Shown here: piece after piece, positions 36,252-42,461 of the stretch | Layout: each line of letters opens with the position of its first letter | Position numbering within the stretch: position 1 is the stretch's first letter | DNA from: Sphingomonadales bacterium | GTDB taxonomy: Bacteria > Pseudomonadota > Alphaproteobacteria > Sphingomonadales > Sphingomonadaceae | Assembly: GCA_013791705.1 (NCBI GenBank) | Contig: VMTF01000115.1 | Location: 1 to 42,461 of the forward strand | Reading direction: 5' to 3' | Length of the DNA: 42,461 nt | The notes under the pieces: generated by a model | Seen by the model: the letters and a program-made list of their open reading frames with translations, nothing else | Databases searched by the model: none | What the model was told of the DNA's origin: nothing | Position numbers and translations under genes: made by a program

Positions 36252-37385
36252 GTGAGCGAATCAATCGAAGATCTGGATGAAGCCCCGCCGGCGGCGGAAA
36301 CGCTTCCGCTCGATGCCTGGCACCGCGCGCGCGGCGGCCGGATGGTGGAGTTCGCCGGCTACTGGATGCCGGTGCAATATGAAGGCATCATCGCCGAGCA
36401 CCTTTGGACTCGCGAACATGCCGGGTTGTTCGATGTGAGCCACATGGGGCAACTGGTGCTGTCGGGCGAAGGGCTCGATGCCGCCCTCGAAGCGGTTTTG
36501 CCGATCGATCTGTCCACGCTCAGGCTTGGCCAGCAGCGCTATTCGTTCCTGCTGGACGAGGACGGCGGCGTGCTGGACGATCTGATGGTCCAGCGCTGGC
36601 CCGAAGCAGTTTACCTCGTGGTCAACGGCGCGACCAAATGGGACGATATGGCCCACCTGCGCGAGGCGCTGCCCGACGCGATCAACCTCAACTACCTTGA
36701 TGAGCATGCCCTGTTCGCGCTGCAAGGCCCTGAAGCGGCCGCTGTGCTGGAGCGTCATGCCACCGGCGAGCATCCGCTGTCGGCGCTGCGCTTCATGCGC
36801 TTCGGCGTTTTCGAGCTGGCCGGTGTTCCGGTCACGATCAGCCGCAGCGGTTATACCGGCGAGGACGGCTTCGAGATTTCGTTGCCGGGTGATGCGGCGG
36901 AGCAGATCGCCGAACTGCTCGGTGCAGAGCCGGAAGTGAAGCCGATTGGCCTGGGCGCGCGGGATTCGCTGCGGCTGGAGGCTGGCCTTCCACTTTACGG
37001 GCACGATCTTTCGCCCGAAACATCGCCGGTCGAAGCCGGCCTTGGTTTCGGCATCAACAAGCGCCGCCGGGCGGAGGGCGGCTTCCCGGGCGCGGACCGG
37101 ATATTGGCGGAACTGGCAAGTGGAACTGCCCGCAAATGCGTTGGACTGGCGCTCGACGGGCGCCAGGCCGCGCGGGAAGGCGCACCGGTTTTTTCAGGAA
37201 ATAAGCTGGTTGGGATCGTGACTTCAGGTGGTTTCTCACCCAGTCTCGAACGACCGATCGCCGCTGCCTATGTCGCCGGCGCCCATGTCGCGCACGGCAC
37301 CGTGCTGGAAATCGAGGTTCGCGGCAAACGCCTGACTGCCACGGTGACCGCGCTGCCGTTTATCCCCCACCGCTATTGTCGCTGA
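36252..37385 (+). CDS. gcvT: Glycine cleavage system T protein (aminomethyltransferase)
   Basis: Transfers the methylene group from lipoyl-bound aminomethyl on GcvH to tetrahydrofolate, releasing ammonia. The 377-residue product from the GTG at 36252 contains MVEFAGYWMPVQY, LFDVSHMGQL (with the conserved Asp), YSFLLDEDGGVLDDLMV, ISRSGYTGEDGFEISLP, LGARDSLRLEAGLPLYGHDL and FSPSLERPIAAAYV. An N-terminal stretch of about 20 acidic residues precedes the fold. It is first in the riboswitch-controlled gcv operon. Confidence 0.95.
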   Translation: MSESIEDLDEAPPAAETLPLDAWHRARGGRMVEFAGYWMPVQYEGIIAEHLWTREHAGLFDVSHMGQLVLSGEGLDAALEAVLPIDLSTLRLGQQRYSFLLDEDGGVLDDLMVQRWPEAVYLVVNGATKWDDMAHLREALPDAINLNYLDEHALFALQGPEAAAVLERHATGEHPLSALRFMRFGVFELAGVPVTISRSGYTGEDGFEISLPGDAAEQIAELLGAEPEVKPIGLGARDSLRLEAGLPLYGHDLSPETSPVEAGLGFGINKRRRAEGGFPGADRILAELASGTARKCVGLALDGRQAAREGAPVFSGNKLVGIVTSGGFSPSLERPIAAAYVAGAHVAHGTVLEIEVRGKRLTATVTALPFIPHRYCR

Positions 37386-37396
37386 GGAGCGCCGAG

Positions 37397-37768
37397 ATGA
37401 CCACCTACTACACCCAGGATCATGAATGGATCGAAGTCGATGGCGATCTCGGCACGGTCGGGATCACCGATTATGCGCAAGGCCAGCTTGGCGACATCAC
37501 TTATGTCGATCTGCCGGAAGTCGGCGCGCCGGTTGCCAAGGGCGCGGCGCCCTGCGTGGTAGATTCGGTCAAGGCCGCCTCGGACGTGTTCTCGCCGGTC
37601 AGCGGCACCATCGTGGCGGTGAATGAGACGCTGGCCGACGCTCCGGAACTGGTGAACACCGACCCCGAGACCGGTGGCTGGTTGTTCCGCGTCACCCTGT
37701 CCGATCCGGCTGAATTGACCGGCCTGATGGACAAGGCCGCCTACGAAGCTTTCGTGAAGGATCTCTGA
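37397..37768 (+). CDS. gcvH: Glycine cleavage system H protein
   Basis: Lipoyl carrier protein of the glycine cleavage complex, 123 residues from the ATG at 37397. It starts [14 protein letters not shown] and contains [22 protein letters not shown]. The lipoylation site is Lys59 in [17 protein letters not shown], with Asp where Glu is more common two residues before Val-Lys. [16 protein letters not shown] near the C-terminus is also standard. It starts 11 bases after the gcvT stop and is followed four bases later by gcvPA. Confidence 0.95.
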   Translation: MTTYYTQDHEWIEVDGDLGTVGITDYAQGQLGDITYVDLPEVGAPVAKGAAPCVVDSVKAASDVFSPVSGTIVAVNETLADAPELVNTDPETGGWLFRVTLSDPAELTGLMDKAAYEAFVKDL

Positions 37769-37772
37769 GCCG

Positions 37773-39143
37773 ATGCGCTACCTGCCGCTGACCCCCGGGG
37801 AACGCACCGAAATGCTCCGCGTGATCGGCGCGGGTTCGGTCGATGACCTGTTTTCCGATGTGCCTGTCGAAGCGCGCCTGCCCGGGCCGATCGCGGGGCT
37901 GCCCGGCCATGCCAGCGAGATGGCGGTCGAACGGCACATGTCTGCGCTGGCCGCGCAAAACCTGGCCGCCGGCGCGGCGCCGTTCTTTCTGGGGGCAGGG
38001 GCCTATCGCCACCACATCCCGGCCTCGGTCGATCACCTGATCCAGCGCGGCGAGTTTCTCACCGCCTATACCCCCTACCAGCCGGAAATCGCGCAGGGCA
38101 CGCTGCAGGTGCTGTTCGAATTCCAGACCCAGGTCGCCCGCCTGTTCGGCACCGATGTCGCCAATGCCTCGATGTACGACGGATCGACCGCGTGCTGGGA
38201 GGCCATTGCCATGGCGGGCCGGCTGACCAAACGGAGCAAGGCGGTGCTCTCGGGCGGGCTCCACCCGCATTACGTCTCGACCGTGACGACGATGGCCCGG
38301 TTCACCGGCGACACGATCGAAGCGCGTGCGCCCGAACTGACGGCCGCGCCCGATGACGCGGCGCTGGTGGCGAGGATCGACGCCGAGACGTCGTGCGTGG
38401 TCGTGCAATACCCGGACATTCTCGGGCGCATTCCCGATCTCACGATGATCGCCGAGGCCGCCCATACGGCGGGCGCACTGCTGGTCGCGGTCGTCACCGA
38501 GCCGGTCGCGCTCGGCCTGATCGAGGCGCCGGGCCTGCTGGGCGCCGATATCGTGGTGGGCGAGGGCCAGTCGCTCGGTGTGGGCCTGAATTTCGGCGGG
38601 CCTTATCTCGGGTTGTTCGGCTGCCGCGAGAAGTTCGTTCGCCAGATGCCGGGGCGGCTTTGCGGGCAGACGGTCGATGCCGATGGCAAACGGGGTTTCG
38701 TGCTGACGCTTTCGACCCGCGAACAGCATATCCGCCGGGAAAAGGCGACGTCCAATATCTGCACGAACTCAGGCCTTTGTGCCCTGGCCTTCTCGATCCA
38801 CATGACCTTGCTGGGCGGCGAGGGGCTGGCCCGGCTGGCGCGGATCAATCATCAGGCTGCTCGCCGCGCCGCCGAAGCGCTCGCCGCGCTGCCCGGCGTG
38901 TCGGTGCTGAACGAGGCCTATTTCAACGAGTTCACCGTGGTGCTTCCGCGCGATGCGCGCGACGTGGTGCGCGAACTGGCTGAATACAGCGTGCTCGGCG
39001 GGGTCTCGCTGGGGCGGCTTTATCCCCAGGCCGACGAGCTCCACTGCGGATTGCTGATCACCGCGACCGAGATGACCACGACGGAAGACATCGCCGCGCT
39101 CGCCGCCGTGCTCGGCGAAATTCTCCAAGGAGTGCCCGCATGA
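37773..39143 (+). CDS. gcvPA: Glycine dehydrogenase (decarboxylating) subunit 1
   Basis: N-terminal half of the P protein in two-subunit form, 456 residues. [31 protein letters not shown] is the usual start; [63 protein letters not shown] and [11 protein letters not shown] follow, with the late [13 protein letters not shown]. It supports the PLP site in the partner subunit. Its stop overlaps the gcvPB start as ATGA, so the two are coupled one to one. Confidence 0.95.
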   Translation: MRYLPLTPGERTEMLRVIGAGSVDDLFSDVPVEARLPGPIAGLPGHASEMAVERHMSALAAQNLAAGAAPFFLGAGAYRHHIPASVDHLIQRGEFLTAYTPYQPEIAQGTLQVLFEFQTQVARLFGTDVANASMYDGSTACWEAIAMAGRLTKRSKAVLSGGLHPHYVSTVTTMARFTGDTIEARAPELTAAPDDAALVARIDAETSCVVVQYPDILGRIPDLTMIAEAAHTAGALLVAVVTEPVALGLIEAPGLLGADIVVGEGQSLGVGLNFGGPYLGLFGCREKFVRQMPGRLCGQTVDADGKRGFVLTLSTREQHIRREKATSNICTNSGLCALAFSIHMTLLGGEGLARLARINHQAARRAAEALAALPGVSVLNEAYFNEFTVVLPRDARDVVRELAEYSVLGGVSLGRLYPQADELHCGLLITATEMTTTEDIAALAAVLGEILQGVPA

Positions 39144-40693
39144 ACGCGCCCAATCCCTCAGGCTGGCGTCCGGCGATGGGCGATGGCGTGCAAGATCCAG
39201 CACAGCTCACCGCCAGCGGCGACCGGGGCCTGATGCTGGAAGAACCGCTGATCTTCGAGCTCGGGCGGCCCGGCACCTGCGGAGTCGACTTTGACGAGCC
39301 CGCCGGCGAGATGCTGCCCGGCCTGGCCCGCTTCGCCCGCAAGGCCGCCCCGGCGCTGCCCGGACTGACCGAGCCGGAGACGGTGCGCCACTACACCCGC
39401 CTGTCGCGCCAGAACTATGCGATCGATCTCGGGCCGTTCCCGCTCGGTTCGTGCACGATGAAGCACAATCCGCGCCTCAACGAAAAGGTTGCGCGGCTGC
39501 CCGGCTTTGCCGACATCCACCCGCTCCAGCCGCAGCAGACCGTGCCGGGAGCGATCGCGGCGATCGTCGAACTGGCGGACTGGCTGGTCACGCTGACCGG
39601 CATGGACGCGGTGGCGATGACCCCCAAGGCCGGGGCGCACGGCGAACTGTGCGGGCTGCTGTGTATCCGCGCGGCGCTGGAAGCGCGCGGCGATGCGCGC
39701 GCGGTGATCCTCGTGCCCGAAAGCGCGCACGGCACCAATCCCGCCACTGCCGCCTTTGCCGGCTACCGGGTCGAGAACATTCCCGCGACCGCCGATGGCC
39801 GGGTCGATCTGGCCGCGCTCACGGCGCGGCTCGAGCCGGACGTCGCGGCGGTGATGATCACCAACCCCAATACCTGCGGCCTGTTCGAGCGCGACATGAA
39901 GCGGATCGCCGACGCGGTCCACGCGGTCGGCGGGTTCGTCTATTGCGACGGGGCCAATTTCAACGCAATTGTCGGGAAAGTGCGCCCCGGCGATCTCGGG
40001 GTCGATGCCATGCACATCAACCTGCACAAGACCTTTTCGACGCCCCACGGCGGCGGCGGGCCGGGGTCGGGTCCGGTCGTCCTGTCGGCCGCGCTGGCGC
40101 CGTTTGCGCCCTTGCCCTTCGCGCAAGTCGGCAGCGATGGCGTGCTGCGGCTGATCGAGGAAGAGGACGCGCTCACCGCTCATCCGCACAGCTTCGGGCG
40201 GATGGCGGCGTTTCACGGGCAGATGGGCATGTTCACCCGCGCGCTGACCTATATTCTCAGCCATGGCGCTGACGGGTTGCGGCAGGTCGCGGAAGACGCG
40301 GTGCTGAATGCCAACTATGTGTTGCGCAGCCTTGATGACGCGCTCGACGCGCCGTTCGGCGAGGCCGGGCCGTGCATGCATGAAGCGCTGTTTTCCGACG
40401 ATGGCCTGCCCGAAGGCTTCACCACGCTCGATATCGCCAAGGGGCTGATCGACGAAGGGTTCCACCCGATGACGGTCTATTTCCCGCTGGTGGTACACGG
40501 CGCGATGCTGATCGAGCCGACCGAAACGGAAAGCAAGGCCGGGCTGGACCGCTTCATTGCCGCGATGCGCAGCCTTGCCGTGCGGGCGCAAGGGGGCGAT
40601 CCTAGCCTCAAGTCCGCGCCGCATCTCGCCCCGCGCCGGCGGCTCGACGAGACGCTGGCCGCACGCAAGCCGGTGCTGACATATGCGGGGTGA
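39140..40693 (+). CDS. gcvPB: Glycine dehydrogenase (decarboxylating) subunit 2
   Basis: PLP-binding half of the P protein, 517 residues, decarboxylates glycine and passes aminomethyl to lipoyl-Gcv[22 protein letters not shown] and [10 protein letters not shown] are conserved; the cofactor Lys297 is in [21 protein letters not shown]. The C-terminal part has CMHEALFS and [27 protein letters not shown]. The last gene of gcvT-gcvH-gcvPA-gcvPB; the L protein and serine hydroxymethyltransferase are not in the window. Entericidin converges 34 bases beyond. Confidence 0.95.
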   Translation: MNAPNPSGWRPAMGDGVQDPAQLTASGDRGLMLEEPLIFELGRPGTCGVDFDEPAGEMLPGLARFARKAAPALPGLTEPETVRHYTRLSRQNYAIDLGPFPLGSCTMKHNPRLNEKVARLPGFADIHPLQPQQTVPGAIAAIVELADWLVTLTGMDAVAMTPKAGAHGELCGLLCIRAALEARGDARAVILVPESAHGTNPATAAFAGYRVENIPATADGRVDLAALTARLEPDVAAVMITNPNTCGLFERDMKRIADAVHAVGGFVYCDGANFNAIVGKVRPGDLGVDAMHINLHKTFSTPHGGGGPGSGPVVLSAALAPFAPLPFAQVGSDGVLRLIEEEDALTAHPHSFGRMAAFHGQMGMFTRALTYILSHGADGLRQVAEDAVLNANYVLRSLDDALDAPFGEAGPCMHEALFSDDGLPEGFTTLDIAKGLIDEGFHPMTVYFPLVVHGAMLIEPTETESKAGLDRFIAAMRSLAVRAQGGDPSLKSAPHLAPRRRLDETLAARKPVLTYAG

Positions 40694-40727
40694 GGGCGCT
40701 CGGCGGTAGTCGGGGCGCCGTGCAGCC

Positions 40728-40862
40728 TTATTTGTGCATGGCGTCCGACCCGGCCTGGCCGACGGACTCGATGTCGCGCCCGACGCCCTTGACGGTGTTG
40801 CAGGCACTGGCGGTAAGGGCAACGCCGGCGATGGCGAGCGTCACGAGCATCTTGCGAAACAT
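40728..40862 (-). CDS. Entericidin-like small lipoprotein
   Basis: 44 residues from the ATG at 40862, with AGGAAG suitably upstream. MFRKMLVTLAIAGVALTASAC is a lipoprotein signal with Cys21; the mature part NTVKGVGRDIESVGQAGSDAMHK matches entericidin A/B (CNTVxGxGxDIxxxG). E. coli entericidins are stationary-phase envelope lipoproteins linked to osmotic stress and lysis; here only the family can be claimed, and no second (toxin/antidote) copy is nearby. It converges on gcvPB. Confidence 0.87.
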   Translation of the reverse strand: MFRKMLVTLAIAGVALTASACNTVKGVGRDIESVGQAGSDAMHK

Positions 40863-40962
40863 GGGTAGGTCTTCCTGATCCTGACAGTGCGCGACTGCGC
40901 GCTTGATATCTACGAGAAACTGCCCGGTGAGGGCAAGGTTCCAAAATGCAGCGTGATAGCCG

Positions 40963-41883
40963 TCAGGGCGGTGCACTCACGGCGCGGCCGCTGCGGTGCT
41001 CGCGAAATGCGACGATGACCCCGGCCGCGATGATCACCGGCGCCCCGATCCACGTCGCGGTGGGGGGCAATTGCGCGAAGACCAGCCAGCCGAACGCCGT
41101 TGCCCAGAAGAACTGCGAATAGTCCATCACGATCACGCTGGCGACGGTGCCGAAGCGCAGCGCGGCGGTCATCAGCAATTGCGCGCCGAGGCCGGTCAGG
41201 CCGATCGCCCCGATCAGCGCCCAATCGAGCAGACTGTGCTGGCGGCCGAACACCGGCAGGCCCGGTGCGAGCATTGCCGCGCCGATCGCCGAGAACCAGA
41301 AGACGACCCGGATCGATTCCTCCGTCATTGCCAGTTGACGGATCTGGATCGAGATGATGGCCCCGCCGAAAGCGCCGCCCAGGCCCAGCGCCACCCCCAG
41401 TGGCGGCAGATGGGCAGGATCGAAGCCGACGATGATCAGCACGCCCGCCAGCCCCATCAGCACCGCGGCCCAGCGGAACGGCCCGACGGTTTCGTGCAGC
41501 AGCAGCGCGGAAAGCAGCACCGCGAACACCGGGGTCGTGAAGGTCAGCACTGTCGCTTCGCTGAGCGGCAGGAGCTGAACCGCACCGAGGAACAGGAACA
41601 TGTTGGTCGTCCCGACCACCGCGCGCTGGGCGTGGAGCCGGGGACGGTCGGTTTTCAGACGCCCCAGTTCGCCCTTCATGGCCAGCCACCCGAAAATCGC
41701 GCAGGCCGGGAGGAACTGGCGCCAGAACAGCATTTCGGGCAGGCCAATGCCATGCTCTCCGCTGACTTTCACCAGCATCAGCATGGTGGACAGGAGCATC
41801 ATCGCCCCGAGCCTGAGCATCAGCGCGACGAGCGGGCGTTCGGGCTGCTGCGAAACGGTTGGCGTTGAGGTTGCTGACACCAA
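40963..41883 (-). CDS. EamA/DMT-family transporter
   Basis: Drug/metabolite-transporter superfamily membrane protein, 306 residues with about ten predicted helices in two EamA repeats, for example LFLGAVQLLPLSEATVLTFTTPVFAVLLSALLLHE (repeat 1) and MTAALRFGTVASVIVMDYSQFFWATAFGWLVF (repeat 2). The substrate cannot be predicted. The start is uncertain: TTG at 41883 or the adjacent GTG at 41880, neither with a clear ribosome site. It is divergent from the small membrane protein, with a perfect 10-bp palindrome between the two. Confidence 0.88.
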   Translation of the reverse strand: MVSATSTPTVSQQPERPLVALMLRLGAMMLLSTMLMLVKVSGEHGIGLPEMLFWRQFLPACAIFGWLAMKGELGRLKTDRPRLHAQRAVVGTTNMFLFLGAVQLLPLSEATVLTFTTPVFAVLLSALLLHETVGPFRWAAVLMGLAGVLIIVGFDPAHLPPLGVALGLGGAFGGAIISIQIRQLAMTEESIRVVFWFSAIGAAMLAPGLPVFGRQHSLLDWALIGAIGLTGLGAQLLMTAALRFGTVASVIVMDYSQFFWATAFGWLVFAQLPPTATWIGAPVIIAAGVIVAFREHRSGRAVSAPP

Positions 41884-41892
41884 GGTGCTTTA

Positions 41893-41917
41893 GCTTTGCC
41901 CGGCCATCGGGCAAAGC
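41893..41917. promoter_or_regulatory. 10-bp perfect inverted repeat between divergent genes
   Basis: GCTTTGCCCG (41893-41902) is repeated inverted as CGGGCAAAGC (41908-41917) with a 5-base centre. It lies 10 bases from each of two divergent start codons (41883 and 41927). Its place suggests an operator or a hairpin at the head of a transcript; a terminator is unlikely between divergent genes. Confidence 0.5.
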
Positions 41918-41926
41918 ATTCCGATC

Positions 41927-42139
41927 ATGGAATACATGAGCGATCACGGAGCGTTCATCGCGGGCCTCGCGGCGGCGATCGTCGCCGCGGCCGCGTGGTA
42001 TGGCGATCGGCGCCGGGTGCGGCGCAAGCACCCCGACGACGTCGGCTTCATGCCCTGGACGACGCTGTTCTTCTGGTCGCTCCTGGCCGCCGTGCTGCTG
42101 CTGGGCGCGGCGGCGCAGGAATGGTTTTCAGGACGTTAG
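41927..42139 (+). CDS. Small membrane protein, unknown function
   Basis: 70 residues from the ATG at 41927 (or 67 from the ATG at 41936). Two predicted helices, GAFIAGLAAAIVAAAAWY and WTTLFFWSLLAAVLLLGAAAQEWF, flank a basic loop DRRRVRRKHPDD that should be cytoplasmic. No family recognised. Its stop overlaps the convergent cpaF stop. Confidence 0.62.
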   Translation: MEYMSDHGAFIAGLAAAIVAAAAWYGDRRRVRRKHPDDVGFMPWTTLFFWSLLAAVLLLGAAAQEWFSGR

Positions 42140-42461
42140 AGGCAGCTTTCGAGATAGGCCTGGTCGAAGCCGAACTGGCGGGCCTTTTCAAGCGTGTAGG
42201 GGCGCAGGCCGGTCGAACGGAATTCGCCGATGATCTTGCCGTCGTCGCTCTCGTCGAGATACTCGAACTTGAACAGTTCCTGCGTCACGATCACATCGCC
42301 TTCCATCCCGATCACTTCGGTGATGTTGGTGGTGCGGCGCGAACCGTCGCGCAGACGCTTCACCTGCACGATCAGATCGACCGATTCGGCGATCTGGCGC
42401 GAGATGGCTTCCTTCGGGATCTTGATGTCGCCCATCAGGATCATGTTTTCCATACGGCCAA
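42136..42461 (-). CDS. cpaF: CpaF-type secretion ATPase, C-terminal part
   Basis: The gene runs off the right edge; only its last 107 or so codons are seen. GRMENMILMGDIKIPKEAISRQIAESVDLIVQVKRLRDGSRR followed by TNITEVIGMEGDVIVTQELFKFE is characteristic of the C-terminal ATPase domain of CpaF/TadA, which powers assembly of Flp/Tad-type pili. The piece ends ARQFGFDQAYLESCL. The rest of a Tad locus would be expected to the right. Confidence 0.9.
   Translation of the reverse strand, partial: GRMENMILMGDIKIPKEAISRQIAESVDLIVQVKRLRDGSRRTTNITEVIGMEGDVIVTQELFKFEYLDESDDGKIIGEFRSTGLRPYTLEKARQFGFDQAYLESCL

Overview
The window is G+C-rich chromosomal DNA of an alphaproteobacterium, most likely a member of the Sphingomonadales. 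The evidence is gene content: a ChvG/ChvI-HprK-PTS cluster divergent from ATP-dependent pckA, the cell-cycle DNA methyltransferase CcrM, an aa3 oxidase subunit IV gene beside the transhydrogenase genes, alphaproteobacterial-type ParC, and a palindromic repeat of a type common in sphingomonad genomes. Almost all of it is housekeeping sequence. I see no insertion sequence, prophage, CRISPR array, tRNA or rRNA.

Layout. 1-5.1 kb: fmt diverges from recR-def-rmuC, followed by a META-domain lipoprotein and an rRNA methyltransferase on the minus strand. 5.2-9.8 kb: a minus-strand regulatory run, chvI-chvG-hprK-rapZ-EIIA(Man)-HPr, with no sugar permease, so this is a signalling PTS tied to an envelope-stress two-component system. 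10-12.9 kb: pckA and three small genes. 13-16.3 kb: a hydrolase divergent from two tandem cysteine desulfurases and a ferredoxin gene carrying an in-frame stop. 16.4-21.5 kb: parC converges on a minus-strand operon GNAT-DUF1285-Nudix-CCA enzyme. 21.6-25.3 kb: rnhB-SDR, a phosphotransferase-like protein and a sulfotransferase. 25.3-29.3 kb: ccrM-folP and a sigma54-type regulator. 29.5-33.2 kb: coxIV-pntAA-(orf)-pntAB-pntB. 33.2-35.9 kb: a racemase homologue, a dNTPase and a Rossmann protein. 36-40.7 kb: a tandem glycine riboswitch ahead of gcvT-gcvH-gcvPA-gcvPB. 40.7-42.5 kb: entericidin, an EamA transporter, a small membrane protein and the C-terminal end of a CpaF ATPase.

The most interesting signal is non-coding. 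The ccrM upstream region carries nine GANTC sites (the CcrM recognition sequence) in 153 bp, with every spacing close to a multiple of 10 bp. This looks like a methylation-sensing array through which CcrM could control its own gene.

Three otherwise well-preserved genes carry single-base lesions: a DUF937-like gene and pntB each lack one base, and the ferredoxin has a TAA. They are either sequence errors or real mutations, and need to be checked against raw reads.
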